Part shown: positions 26,602 to 34,849 of the stretch, piece after piece | How the letters are laid out: each line of letters begins with the position of its first letter | Position numbering within the stretch: position 1 is the stretch's first letter | From: Sporolactobacillus pectinivorans | GTDB lineage: Bacteria; Bacillota; Bacilli; Bacillales; Sporolactobacillaceae | Direction: 5' to 3' | Assembly: GCF_002802965.1 (NCBI RefSeq) | Contig: NZ_NXGA01000001.1 | Location: 1,094,744 to 1,158,743, forward strand | Length of the DNA: 64,000 nt | Notes under the pieces: model-generated | What the model was told of the DNA's origin: nothing | Databases searched by the model: none | What the model saw: the letters and a program-made list of their open reading frames with translations, nothing else | Program-made: the position numbers and the translations under genes

Positions 26602-27165
26602 GTGATTATTCATACCCTTGGACCTGAAGCAACGGATAGCAATAGTGCCGCGCAGTATTATCTGCGGAAAAAAAAAGGTGTTAATCACATTGTGCTTCAT
26701 GACTGTTTTGAAGCAATTATTAGCCATTTGAATGACTATCAGCGGGACTATTTGATCATTCCTGCTGCTTTCAAGTCTTTTCGCAATCACATGGATTGGG
26801 CCGATCTTCATTATGCCTATTTGGGCCGCCTGGAGCTCATCAACTGTTTTCGTCACCCTCTTAATCAGCTTGTTATCATCCGGCGGCTGACGGCAATCCA
26901 TAATATTGCCTATACTCATCCGGCTACGGCAACATTGCTGAAAAGTTATTTGCAGGCCATTCATAGCCACGCGGTGATTGAGTATACAGACAGTAAGTAT
27001 TTGGCGTATCAAAAATATAAGACGACTCAAGCGCATTTTGTCTTAACCAATCTCCAAAATGTTCAATTAAGTGCTGATGAAAAAATCGAACGTACCTACG
27101 CGCCCGATATGGTCTGGTGTGTTTATCAAATCTTAAATACGGCGAATCAGGTGAATATAAATTGA
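26602..27165 (+). CDS. BacA-like prephenate decarboxylase/dehydratase-fold protein
   Basis: A 187-residue protein with the opening of the prephenate dehydratase fold: HTLGPEATDSNSAAQYY, then LHDCFEAII, DYLIIPAAF and INCFRHPLNQLVI. Length and these features resemble B. subtilis BacA, a non-aromatising prephenate decarboxylase of bacilysin synthesis, as I remember it. It lacks the NxTRF catalytic threonine motif and the ACT domain of ordinary PheA. The start is GTG after a strong TAAGGAGG. It lies between aroC and aroA, and its stop overlaps the aroA TTG. It may act on prephenate supplied by the fused mutase, either as decarboxylase or as a divergent dehydratase for phenylalanine. Function is inferred. 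Confidence 0.6.
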   Translation: MIIHTLGPEATDSNSAAQYYLRKKKGVNHIVLHDCFEAIISHLNDYQRDYLIIPAAFKSFRNHMDWADLHYAYLGRLELINCFRHPLNQLVIIRRLTAIHNIAYTHPATATLLKSYLQAIHSHAVIEYTDSKYLAYQKYKTTQAHFVLTNLQNVQLSADEKIERTYAPDMVWCVYQILNTANQVNIN

Positions 27166-28475
27166 AAACATTAAAAACGAACATTCAAAAGGGACTGCAC
27201 GGTGAACTGAGCGTACCGGGCGATAAAAGCATCTCCCATCGCAGCATCATTCTGGGTGCCATTAGTGCCGGCGAGACTGAAATTACTCATTTTCTTACAT
27301 CAGAGGATTGCTTAACTACCATTCAGGCTTTTCTGGATATGGGGGTCAACATTGAACGCCAGCATGATCATGTCTTGGTGCATGGGGCTCGGATGAACGG
27401 ACTGCGTCAACCGAAGCATCCCTTAAACATGGGGAATTCCGGAACGACAACGCGACTATTATTGGGATTATTAAGTGGGCAAAACTTCACTGCTGGGTTA
27501 ATGGGTGATCGGTCATTAAGCAAAAGGCCTATGAGACGGGTAACCGAACCGCTCGCCCAGGCAGGAGCGCGATTCAAGGTCACTGGAAACGGATTATTGC
27601 CTATTACTATCTATGGCTCCCCTGATCTTAGCACCTTCAACTACCGGCTTCCGGTTGCCAGCGCCCAAGTTAAAAGTGCCTTGATTTTAGCTGCATTACA
27701 GGCCGACGGTGTTTCAACGATCGTTGAGAAACAACAAACCAGAAATCACACCGAATTAATGTTAAAGGCATTTGGCGGTGAGATTGAACAGCAAGGTTTA
27801 ACAATCACAGTAACTGGAAAACCACATCTGATTGGCCAGAATATCACGATTCCTGGCGATATGTCATCGGCGGCTTTTTTTATCGCTGCGGCTACTTTAC
27901 TGCCTAATAGTGCGATCAGGCTCAAAAACGTAGGCCTGAATCCTACCCGTATCGGTTTTTTAGACGTTCTAAAAAGAATGGGCGCGGACATTACAATTCA
28001 AAATAACGTGAATCACGCTGAAGCTTCCGGAGAGCTTTTGGTACGAAGGTCTGTGCTGCATGCGGTTCATCTTTCAAGTCGGGATATTCCAAGTGTGATC
28101 GATGAATTGCCGCTCATTGCCTTACTGGCAACTCAGGCTCGGGGAACAACTGAAATTACCGGGGCCGAAGAGTTGCGGGTCAAGGAAACGGATCGAATTG
28201 CGGTAGTTACTGCGGAATTGCAAAAACTGGGTGCGGACATTACCGAGTTACCTGATGGTATGGTTATTAACGGACCGACCCCATTGGAACCAAGGAGAAC
28301 GGATGTCGTTGATACGCACGGCGACCATCGGATCGGGATGATGCTGAGTGTGGCTGCTCTGTTAACCAGAAGTGAACTGAAACTGGCCAATGAAACGGCG
28401 ATTAATATCTCCTACCCGGATTTCTTCATTGATCTTGACCGGTTGATAGCGGCGAAAAGGTCCGTGATCTTATGA
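27162..28475 (+). CDS. aroA: 3-phosphoshikimate 1-carboxyvinyltransferase (EPSP synthase)
   Basis: AroA transfers enolpyruvyl from PEP to shikimate-3-phosphate. The 437-residue protein shows GELSVPGDKSISHRSIIL, MGNSGTTTRLLLGLLSG, GDRSLSKRPMRRV, and near the end EELRVKETDRIAV and DHRIGMML. The best start is a TTG at 27162 overlapping the previous TGA (TTGA), with AGGTGA upstream; an ATG further upstream would add an unlikely leader inside the previous gene. Two glyphosate-relevant motif regions look ordinary. The end overlaps tyrA. Confidence 0.95.
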   Translation: MKTLKTNIQKGLHGELSVPGDKSISHRSIILGAISAGETEITHFLTSEDCLTTIQAFLDMGVNIERQHDHVLVHGARMNGLRQPKHPLNMGNSGTTTRLLLGLLSGQNFTAGLMGDRSLSKRPMRRVTEPLAQAGARFKVTGNGLLPITIYGSPDLSTFNYRLPVASAQVKSALILAALQADGVSTIVEKQQTRNHTELMLKAFGGEIEQQGLTITVTGKPHLIGQNITIPGDMSSAAFFIAAATLLPNSAIRLKNVGLNPTRIGFLDVLKRMGADITIQNNVNHAEASGELLVRRSVLHAVHLSSRDIPSVIDELPLIALLATQARGTTEITGAEELRVKETDRIAVVTAELQKLGADITELPDGMVINGPTPLEPRRTDVVDTHGDHRIGMMLSVAALLTRSELKLANETAINISYPDFFIDLDRLIAAKRSVIL

Positions 28476-29581
28476 AAACGATCGTTATTGATGGCCTGGG
28501 GTTAATTGGCGGCTCGACCGCTTTAGCGATCCGGCAAAAATGGCCGGATCATCAAATCTTTGCTGTCGACGTCAATGATATCGCGTTAGAGTTTGCACAA
28601 AGTCACGGGCTGGTCGACGGTGGATTTGATCGAATACAGGATATTGCAGCCACGGCCGACTTCATTATTTTAGCAGCTCCCGTCAGCATTATTCTAGAGC
28701 ATATGGAACAGTTGGCAGAAATGCAGCTAAAGCCGGATGTCATAGTGACCGATGTCGGCAGCACCAAACGACAAGTCATGGCCAAAGCGAAAATTTTAAC
28801 AGATCAGGGCATCATTTTTATTGGAGGCCATCCGATGGCCGGTTCACACAAAACAACAGTTCTTGCAGCCAGAGCAGACTTATTTCAAAGTGCCTATTAT
28901 TTTTTGATTTCTGATACGATCACGGATCAGCAACACCGGAGTGCAATTAAGAGTTTACAGTCACTATTATCCGGCCTAGATGTCAAATGGCAGCTGATTT
29001 CAGCACTGCAGCATGACAGAGTTGTAGCCCTAATCAGCCATTTGCCGCATATCATTGCTTCCGGATTAGTCAACATGTCGCAAGATGAATTGAGTCATTC
29101 ACCATTATCTTTGAAACTGGCTGCGGGCGGTTTCCGGAGTATCACCAGAATAGCATCTTCCGATCCGGAGATGTGGACTGATATTCTATTAAGTAACAGT
29201 AATACTATCGGCGATAAAATCGAACACTTTGTCCGAATACTGCAGCAAGTCAGGCAAGCTATAGCTCAATCGGACCGCGATGCGATTTGGAATTATTTTT
29301 ACAGTGCTAAAATCACAAGGGACAGTATAAATACTCAGGCGGGCAGGCACGTCCCGAATTTCTACGATTTATTTATCAACATTCCCGATCAGGTGGGGGC
29401 AATTGCTAAAGTCACTCATATTTTAGAAGAAGCAAAAATTAATTTGATTAATATTCATATTTTAGAAATCCGAGAAGAAACGGATGGGGTTTTGCAGCTA
29501 TCTTTTTCAAATCAAAAAGATTTAATTGATGCAAAGGGTGAATTACAGCGGCGCGGACTGTCAGTAGTAGGGGGTGATTAA
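28472..29581 (+). CDS. tyrA: Prephenate dehydrogenase with C-terminal ACT domain
   Basis: TyrA oxidatively decarboxylates prephenate to 4-hydroxyphenylpyruvate with NAD+. The 369-residue protein has a Rossmann loop GLGLIGGSTALAI at residues 8-20, IILAAPVS, TDVGSTKRQ, the catalytic-region GGHPMAGSHKT (near 120), and HLPHIIASGLV. Residues about 295-365 form an ACT domain (NIPDQVGAIAKVTHILEEAKINLINIHIL), suggesting tyrosine feedback control. The ATG overlaps the aroA stop (ATGA) and the aroK ATG follows its stop at once, so translation is coupled. Confidence 0.95.
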   Translation: MKTIVIDGLGLIGGSTALAIRQKWPDHQIFAVDVNDIALEFAQSHGLVDGGFDRIQDIAATADFIILAAPVSIILEHMEQLAEMQLKPDVIVTDVGSTKRQVMAKAKILTDQGIIFIGGHPMAGSHKTTVLAARADLFQSAYYFLISDTITDQQHRSAIKSLQSLLSGLDVKWQLISALQHDRVVALISHLPHIIASGLVNMSQDELSHSPLSLKLAAGGFRSITRIASSDPEMWTDILLSNSNTIGDKIEHFVRILQQVRQAIAQSDRDAIWNYFYSAKITRDSINTQAGRHVPNFYDLFINIPDQVGAIAKVTHILEEAKINLINIHILEIREETDGVLQLSFSNQKDLIDAKGELQRRGLSVVGGD

Positions 29582-30118
29582 ATGGCTAATATAGTACTGG
29601 TTGGCTTTATGGGCAGCGGCAAAACAACAATCGGGCGTTTATTAGCCGATTTCATTCACTGTCCCCATCTTGACTTGGACCATATCATTATCGAAGATTC
29701 AGGCCAATCGATTAACCAGATCTTCGCAGAACAGGGGGAAAAATATTTCCGCGAATTGGAATCAAAGACCCTTGTGTCAGCACTTTGCCGGGATGGGATT
29801 TTATCAACAGGTGGCGGCACACTGATCAGCCCAATCAATCGTCGCGTGTTAAATCAATCCGGTATTCCCGTTATTTTTTTAAAAACCTCTCCGAAAGTTA
29901 TTCTGGAACGGCTGCAGGGTGATCAGACGAGACCTTTGGCTCGGGCGCTGGACGAAAAAAAGTTAATCGCGCTTTGTCAGGAACGGGATCGTTACTATGA
30001 ACGATCTGCCGATATTAAAATTATCACTGACCAAAAAGCACCATTGGAAATTGTTCACGAGATCATAGAGAAAATCGGCGTCTACTTTTTGAACAGAATA
30101 AATATAGCCGAAAAATAA
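29582..30118 (+). CDS. aroK: Shikimate kinase
   Basis: A 178-residue P-loop kinase that phosphorylates shikimate. Walker A GFMGSGKTTIG is at residues 8-18; the shikimate-binding DLDHIIIEDSG, FREQE-like YFRELES and GGGTLIS motifs are present, as is the lid arginine in QTRPLA. It is the last gene of the aro operon; the ATG directly follows the tyrA stop. A bidirectional terminator follows at 30201. aroB, aroF and aroE-type biosynthetic genes are not in this operon. Confidence 0.95.
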   Translation: MANIVLVGFMGSGKTTIGRLLADFIHCPHLDLDHIIIEDSGQSINQIFAEQGEKYFRELESKTLVSALCRDGILSTGGGTLISPINRRVLNQSGIPVIFLKTSPKVILERLQGDQTRPLARALDEKKLIALCQERDRYYERSADIKIITDQKAPLEIVHEIIEKIGVYFLNRINIAEK

Positions 30119-30200
30119 AATGTTTTTAACTCCATGCGTTATTATGCCGGTTCAAGTACAATTGATGAGTTTCTATGCTGTTTGACGCGGAACATGAATA

Positions 30201-30230
30201 AAACCCACTTTTTCATAGTGGGTTTAGTTC
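30201..30230 (+). terminator. Bidirectional terminator between aroK and ridA
   Basis: AAACCCACT (30201-30209) pairs with AGTGGGTTT (30217-30225), loop TTTTCAT. It lies between convergent genes. Confidence 0.8.
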
Positions 30231-30265
30231 GTTTACGGTTTTTAAAAAGCGAATGGACAAATCAG

Positions 30266-30652
30266 TTATTTTTCATCAAATGCCACACAGGAAATCTCCA
30301 GCCTGGCACCCTTCGGCAGCGCGCAGATCTGCACCGCAGATCGGGCAGGGAGAACGCCTCCTTTGAAATATTCCCCGTAGACCTGATTGACTGCGGCAAA
30401 ATCTTCGATATCGGTGAGAAAGACTGTCGCGCTGACGACATCGGGGAAACCGAGTCCGGCTTCTTCCAGAATGGCACTGATATTTTTGAAGATTCGTCCT
30501 GCCTGGGTTTTGATATCTCCCTCAACAATCGTACCTGTTGCCGTATCGAGTGGAATCTGTCCGGAAACAAAAATAAATCCGCCTGCGCCGACTGCCTGAG
30601 AGTAGGGGCCGACCGCCTGCGGTGCCTCTGATGTTGCGATTTGTTTTTTCAT
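30266..30652 (-). CDS. ridA: RidA-family enamine/imine deaminase
   Basis: A 128-residue member of the RidA (YjgF/YER057c/UK114) family, which hydrolyses reactive 2-aminoacrylate and related enamines. GPYSQAV near the N-terminus, VSGQIPLD, and the conserved arginine/C-terminal region LPARSAVQICALPKGARLEISCVA are present; the arginine binds the carboxylate. GAGGTGG precedes two adjacent ATGs, and the second (30652) has the best spacing and gives the family's usual length. It is convergent with aroK and seems monocistronic. Confidence 0.93.
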   Translation of the reverse strand: MKKQIATSEAPQAVGPYSQAVGAGGFIFVSGQIPLDTATGTIVEGDIKTQAGRIFKNISAILEEAGLGFPDVVSATVFLTDIEDFAAVNQVYGEYFKGGVLPARSAVQICALPKGARLEISCVAFDEK

Positions 30653-30799
30653 CATTTTCCACCTCATTTTTATCATTCAGCAAGAAACAACTGTTTTATT
30701 TGTCTCCTATTTTAGCACAGAGGTGCAGTATTGAAGAGAAAAAAAGAAGAGGATGAGAAATATGTGTCCCCATTTCGGAATCCCAGCCCCTACATATAA

Positions 30800-30818
30800 A
30801 GTGTAGGAGGTGATCATG
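30800..30818 (+). promoter_or_regulatory. Hairpin overlapping the DUF1659 gene ribosome binding site
   Basis: CCTACA (from about 30789) pairs with TGTAGG (to about 30808) around TATAAAG, and the right arm runs into the AGGAGG Shine-Dalgarno. Folding would partly hide the site, so translation may be controlled. Confidence 0.35.
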
Positions 30819-31037
30819 ATGGCAAACAGTACGATTGCGGCATCCGCATTTGTCTTAACGTTTGACGGCGGGAAGGATGGAAAGGGCAATCCTATTCTTC
30901 TGACCAAAGCTTTCCGCAATATCAAGCCTGCTGCGTCTTATGGCGCATTGCTGGCTATTGCCGGCAAACTGGCGCCGCTGCAGCAGCACCCGCTGGTTTC
31001 AGTCGAACGCAATGACACATCTGAAATCACTGCCTGA
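30819..31037 (+). CDS. DUF1659-family small protein
   Basis: A 72-residue protein with the DUF1659 pattern: TFDGGKDGKGNPILLTKAFRNIKPAAS followed by a short Ala/Leu-rich helix. The function of the family is unknown; genes occur with DUF2922 and YvrJ genes in Bacillales, as here. A very strong AGGAGG precedes ATGATG; 30819 has the best spacing. It starts a three-gene cluster (30819-31601). Confidence 0.8.
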   Translation: MANSTIAASAFVLTFDGGKDGKGNPILLTKAFRNIKPAASYGALLAIAGKLAPLQQHPLVSVERNDTSEITA

Positions 31038-31083
31038 TCAAAGAAATGATGGCAGAAAATTTCTTGGGAAAGGGGGATGGCCT

Positions 31084-31299
31084 ATGAAAACACTCAATCT
31101 CGTATTTTTAAATGAGCAGGGTAAGAGTGTCACACTTTCGGTTAACGATCCGGTTGAACCTGCTGATCCGGCAGCTGTTAAGAGCGCCATGCAGGAAATT
31201 CTCGCGCAAAATGTGTTTATTTCTACCGGTGGTTTGCTGACTCAGATCAAGTCGGCCCGAATCTCTGAAAATAACGCTACACCGATTCCGGTCGACTGA
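31084..31299 (+). CDS. DUF2922-family small protein
   Basis: A 71-residue protein matching DUF2922: KTLNLVFLNEQGKSVTLSVNDP, then AVKSAMQEILAQNVF and a final I/ARISENNATPI. Function unknown. GGGGGATG precedes the ATG. It is immediately downstream of the DUF1659 gene, the usual pairing, and is followed by a strong terminator at 31324-31363. Confidence 0.8.
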   Translation: MKTLNLVFLNEQGKSVTLSVNDPVEPADPAAVKSAMQEILAQNVFISTGGLLTQIKSARISENNATPIPVD

Positions 31300-31323
31300 T
31301 CTGCGAAAAAATGAATGATGCGG

Positions 31324-31363
31324 AGCCGAAGGGAAAAGATCAATCATTCCCTTCGGCTCTTTT
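31324..31363 (+). terminator. Terminator after the DUF2922 gene
   Basis: GAGCCGAAGGGAA pairs perfectly with TTCCCTTCGGCTC, followed by TTTT. Confidence 0.9.
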
Positions 31364-31418
31364 GCCATCAGAATCATCCGGCAAATCTGAAACTATTCTA
31401 TGAAAGGAGACGGACCAG

Positions 31419-31601
31419 ATGGACGTATGGCTTCCGATCATCAGGGATGTGGGCTTTCCGGCAGTCGTCACATTTTTTCTTCTCTACAGGATTGAAGGAA
31501 AACTGGATGAACTGATCCAGTCGGTTAGAGCACTCCCTGTCAGTCAGACGGCTGAGCGGGCAGATGACCGCTCGCTTCCGAAAATGAAAAAACAGGGATA
31601 A
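31419..31601 (+). CDS. YvrJ-family small membrane protein
   Basis: A 60-residue protein with one N-terminal hydrophobic segment (DVGFPAVVTFFLLYRIEGKLDEL), the hallmark of YvrJ-family proteins that resemble short holin-like or BhlA-like peptides. AAAGGAG precedes the ATG. It lies downstream of the DUF2922 terminator, so it may be reached by read-through or have its own promoter. Function unknown. Confidence 0.8.
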   Translation: MDVWLPIIRDVGFPAVVTFFLLYRIEGKLDELIQSVRALPVSQTAERADDRSLPKMKKQG

Positions 31602-31608
31602 CCTTTCA

Positions 31609-31639
31609 AACATCCGGTCCCTATCACCGGATGTTTTTC
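31609..31639 (+). terminator. Terminator after the YvrJ gene
   Basis: AACATCCGGT pairs with ACCGGATGTT, loop CCCTATC, followed by a T-run. Confidence 0.9.
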
Positions 31640-31754
31640 AGATATTTTTTAATGGATTCGAAAAAATGATTCTAATGAACGACAGAGCCATGGTAAAATG
31701 ATTTCATACAGTTCAATGATCCTCAATCTTCAGAAAATGAAGTGAATCCCAGCG

Positions 31755-31868
31755 TTGAAGAACCTCGTGATCTTTGCCATCAGTTCAATCATTATTTTGA
31801 TCGGCAGTATACTCGCAGCCCATCTGCGGATGAGAAATGAAGCAAAAACTGTTCAGATCTGCGGCTAA
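31755..31868 (+). pseudogene. Orphan signal-anchor reading frame, probable lost N-terminus of the L,D-transpeptidase
   Basis: A 37-codon frame from a TTG encodes MKNLVIFAISSIIILIGSILAAHLRMRN, a typical uncleaved signal anchor, then stops. It lies 190 bp before the transpeptidase and in another frame. The intervening sequence has no gene. It probably once encoded the membrane anchor of the next gene. Confidence 0.45.
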
Positions 31869-32055
31869 AGAAGGCTAGCCGCGGATTCGATGGTGCAGCC
31901 GGATTTGATGGAAAGGCATCTCACATTTATCACGATGAAAAAAGAGAAAGGCTGCTACAGACGCGAGTGAAGAACAGGAAACGGGTCGAAAACCTGCCAC
32001 CACACCAAGGGCGATTAATAATCAGTGAAACAGCCATGGATCTGCCGTCACAGTG

Positions 32056-32721
32056 ATGGCCAAAACAAATCCAAGTAAAAAGAGTGACACTTCAGTGAAA
32101 GATAAAGAAAATTCTACAGCCCCCGTTGCGGGTGGTATAACCGGGCCTGTGGTTGCGCAGACAAAACTTGCCTCCCGGACGCAGCAGATTGTTATCGTTG
32201 CGGCCTCCGGGAGCAACGCGCGTGTTACATTCTGGGAGAAGAGCGGAGGGACGTGGCGTGAACGGCTTTCCGCAAACGGGTACGTCGGGTCAAATGGCGT
32301 TGGCGCAACCAAAGAAGGAAGGTGCACAACACCCTATGGCGCTTACTTGCTTGGCCCGGCATTTGGAACGGAAAATCCAGGCACGTCACTTCCTTTCAGG
32401 CTGATTACACCGCAATCGTGGTGGGTAGAGGACAGCAAAAGTCTCAATTATAATACATGGCAGGAAGGCACACATTTTAACGCGCCAAGCGAGCATCTGG
32501 CCGATTATCCGGTTCAGTACCATTACGGAGTGGTTATCAACTATAATACAGCGCGAACACCTTATGCCGGGTCCGGTTTCTTTCTCCATTGCGACAACGG
32601 AGGCCCGACTGCGGGCTGCGTCTCCATCCCAACGGCGCAGATGCGCCAGTTGATGCAGATGCTCCGACCGGGCGCTTATATTGTTAATGTGAACAGTGAA
32701 CGGGAGATCAGGAATTTCTGA
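32056..32721 (+). CDS. L,D-transpeptidase (YkuD domain), N-terminus doubtful
   Basis: A YkuD-fold catalytic domain that forms 3-3 peptidoglycan cross-links or processes stem peptides. The active-site motif is FLHCDNGGPTAGCVSIP (His, then Ser/Thr-x-Gly-Cys-Val-Ser), with the nucleophilic cysteine about 30 residues from the end. Upstream HYGVVINYNT and TPYGAYLLG are also typical. As written the frame opens with a Lys/Ser-rich segment, lacks a signal peptide, and has no recognisable ribosome binding site. An extracellular enzyme should have one, and a signal anchor is encoded out of frame at 31755-31868, so the gene may be inactivated. The protein would be 221 residues. A terminator follows. Confidence 0.75.
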   Translation: MAKTNPSKKSDTSVKDKENSTAPVAGGITGPVVAQTKLASRTQQIVIVAASGSNARVTFWEKSGGTWRERLSANGYVGSNGVGATKEGRCTTPYGAYLLGPAFGTENPGTSLPFRLITPQSWWVEDSKSLNYNTWQEGTHFNAPSEHLADYPVQYHYGVVINYNTARTPYAGSGFFLHCDNGGPTAGCVSIPTAQMRQLMQMLRPGAYIVNVNSEREIRNF

Positions 32722-32738
32722 AAATCTCCTGCTTTTTT
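32703..32738 (+). terminator. Terminator overlapping the transpeptidase stop
   Basis: GGAGAT pairs with ATCTCC, followed by GC and six T. Confidence 0.75.
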
Positions 32739-32837
32739 ACGGTTTATCTGATACATCAGCCCGTTCAGAAGCAGGTGTTGACGGACAATAAAGATGTTTC
32801 ATTTTGATGTTGCACAGTAGAACACGTACTGCATCAA

Positions 32838-33185
32838 TTATAAATATCCTTTCATTCTGATTACTGTACCATCACATTTGTCTTTAACTGTTTTCATCCC
32901 ATTTTTCAAGTAGAATGAGAGTACTCGAACATTGCTTGGAGAAACCCGGAGGTGGTATTCCTTTACTCCGTACCCCTTAAAAAATTTCATCGAATACTGA
33001 TGAAGTTCATCTGCTATTCCAAGTCCTCTTTTTTCAGGAATCAAGTAGTATAGATTTACATGACCTATTTTTTTTTCGCCATACTCGCGAATTGTGAGTT
33101 CAAGTTGACCAATAGGTTGCCCATCTTCAAGAGCCAGAACAAACCCACCAGGAAATTGAACTGATTTTTCTTTGACCCAAACTTC
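32838..33185 (-). pseudogene. GNAT acetyltransferase, N-terminally truncated
   Basis: An open frame of 116 codons gives GGFVLALEDGQPIGQLELTIREYG, HVNLYYLIPEKRGLGIADELH (acetyl-CoA loop R-G-L-G-I-A) and SPSNVRVLSFYLKNGM, a clear C-terminal two-thirds of a GNAT enzyme. Upstream an in-frame stop at 33186-33188 precedes it and there is no start codon with a ribosome binding site until an internal TTG, so the beginning is missing. The break coincides with IS-like sequence at 33186-33336. Confidence 0.75.
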
Positions 33186-33336
33186 TCATCCGTTCCAAAA
33201 CTAACGTTAAATGGTAAGCGTCAAATAATGGACACCTTTTCATGAATCAAGCGGTCATGCGATAATACCTCTGTCCATTAATCGAAGAGGATGATCCATG
33301 ATACGAGCGGAGTTACATGAGTTCTCGCTGCCGTTC
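33186..33336. mobile_element. Possible insertion-sequence scrap
   Basis: TAATGGACA and TGTCCATTA form a 9-bp inverted pair about 40 bp apart (33225-33285 region). They are followed by GAAGAGGATG and a short open frame opening MIRAELHEFSLPFQ, which runs into unrelated sequence. The stretch begins exactly where the GNAT gene is cut. The family is not recognised. Confidence 0.35.
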
Positions 33337-33371
33337 CAAAAAAATGAAAAACATCCTCTTAAGAGGACGCC
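33337..33371 (-). terminator. Terminator of the small membrane protein gene
   Basis: A TCCTC-TTAA-GAGGA hairpin, extended by flanking pairs, is followed on the minus strand by a T-rich run. Confidence 0.7.
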
Positions 33372-33404
33372 TTCTTTTCTTGAAAAAAATATTGTAAGAC
33401 TTGT

Positions 33405-33800
33405 TTACTTTATTGTCACTATAACAGTAAAAACAATAGTAAATATAAACGCAATTATTATTGATGCACGATACTGATATTTTTTAGTTAAAAATCTTTT
33501 ACCAAAAGTAATAAGTAAAAGAGATATAAACCCTTGCACAAGAGCAATACAAATAATAAAAATATAACTTATAAATGGCTCAAATTTAAAATAAGTCGGA
33601 GACTCTTGAAAGATGGGAAGTTTAAATATAAACGGCAAAGATATTATAACAAGCAAATTCATTATTAGCACACCAATTGGTGATCTAACTAATAATGTGA
33701 ACACACCGTACGCAAATACATAAACCACAATACCTGTAGTCAATGTTTTAGCATCGTATATATAAGCCTGAAATACACACCATGCATATAAAATAGCCAC
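33405..33800 (-). CDS. Small polytopic membrane protein, unknown
   Basis: A 131-residue protein with four hydrophobic segments, and no family that I recognise. Base composition is strikingly AT-rich compared with the mtl and lar genes, and like its divergent neighbour at 34072. The frame is open upstream of the GTG at 33800 for about 16 more codons (NSQRLRNSLFYDLVV), and a GGGAGGG lies just before that extension, but no standard start codon sits there; an ATT start or an internal GTG are the choices. The divergent secreted hydrolase and shared composition suggest that both arrived together. Confidence 0.6.
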   Translation of the reverse strand: MAILYAWCVFQAYIYDAKTLTTGIVVYVFAYGVFTLLVRSPIGVLIMNLLVIISLPFIFKLPIFQESPTYFKFEPFISYIFIICIALVQGFISLLLITFGKRFLTKKYQYRASIIIAFIFTIVFTVIVTIK

Positions 33801-33942
33801 TACTAAATCATAGAACAGAGAGTTTCTTAATCTTTGAGAGTTAATTAATATCCCTCCCTTCTTTTATATATATAATAAATTATTAAAAATTCATTGTATA
33901 CATATATTGTGTAATTGTAATATTTTTTTTTTTCGAATTTTT

Positions 33943-33971
33943 TTGACAATGTATGCACGTGATGATATACT
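33943..33971 (+). promoter_or_regulatory. Promoter of the YiiX-like gene
   Basis: TTGACA (33943-33948), 17 bp, TATACT (33966-33971), about 100 bp before the start codon, in very AT-rich DNA. Confidence 0.75.
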
Positions 33972-34071
33972 TAAATTTGTAATATCTGTTGTTTTTTTAC
34001 ATAAAAACATAAACAAGAGGTGATTTAACCGTTTCTTACGTCTTTCAATTTAAACCTCGGGAGGTATTTTT

Positions 34072-34785
34072 GTGAAAGTAAAATCTAGTATTCTTAAAAT
34101 ATTTTTTAGTATTATGGTACTAACAGGGGTTTGGGGAACATATTCAAATTTTTCTGCTCACGCTCAAACAACCATACAACAAAATAATAGAGCAATAGTA
34201 TTAGAATGGTCCCAAAAACATAATGTATCAGATGAATTTGCTGTACAAAATTCATTAAGTCTCATCTCTCCAAATTACATCCCAGGTAGTAGACAAGCCT
34301 ATTATCCAAGGACAAACATACCTTGTAAACCAGGGGACATATTAATTACTAATCAGACAAGCTCTTCTGGTCTTACTGGTCACTCTGCCATTGTACTAGA
34401 TATTCAAGGTGACGTTGCTGAAATTAAAGGATTAGGATATCACCCTCAATTTACATCACAATCCGATTTTTGGTCTACCAATAAATATAAGGTAATGGTT
34501 AAGCGTTATCCCAATGCTACAGATAGACAAAATGCTGCAAACTGGGCTACAAATTGGGTAAATAATCACCCTAGTGAAAAATATAAAATATACAGTATAT
34601 GGATTACAAATCCATCTTATGGCACTTATTGCTCTAAAATAGTTTGGGATGCATTTTATTTCGGAAATAATCATAAAGTCATATTGAACTACTCCATGGG
34701 GTCAAGCTATTATTATGATATATGTGCACCATATGACCTTTCTGGTGATTCTTCAATGACTACAATGGTTAACTTTATGAAATGA
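34072..34785 (+). CDS. Secreted YiiX/NlpC-P60-like cysteine hydrolase
   Basis: A 237-residue exported protein with a cleavable signal peptide (MKVKSSILKIFFSIMVLTGV to about AHAQ, residue 31). GDILITNQTSSSGLTGHSAIVLD carries the conserved GD and histidine, and TYCSKIVWDAFYF supplies the cysteine. Histidine before cysteine is the circularly permuted order of the YiiX/YycO-type papain-like amidases, which hydrolyse amide or ester bonds in cell-wall peptides or lipids. The start has GGGAGG upstream. The gene is AT-rich unlike its chromosomal neighbours and lies in a patchwork region, so recent acquisition is likely. Confidence 0.7.
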   Translation: MKVKSSILKIFFSIMVLTGVWGTYSNFSAHAQTTIQQNNRAIVLEWSQKHNVSDEFAVQNSLSLISPNYIPGSRQAYYPRTNIPCKPGDILITNQTSSSGLTGHSAIVLDIQGDVAEIKGLGYHPQFTSQSDFWSTNKYKVMVKRYPNATDRQNAANWATNWVNNHPSEKYKIYSIWITNPSYGTYCSKIVWDAFYFGNNHKVILNYSMGSSYYYDICAPYDLSGDSSMTTMVNFMK

Positions 34786-34849
34786 ATCTTCTCTGAATAA
34801 AATAAATTACTAAATATTTCTCTTTCCTGTCTGACAATTTTGGATAAAA

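Noticed and set aside
26602..27165. A bacilysin biosynthesis cluster
   Set aside because: Only a BacA-like gene is present; bacB to bacG equivalents are absent and all neighbours are aro genes.
30134..30631. A 165-codon plus-strand frame across ridA
   Set aside because: It is antisense to a well-conserved RidA protein and spans the terminator hairpin at 30201.
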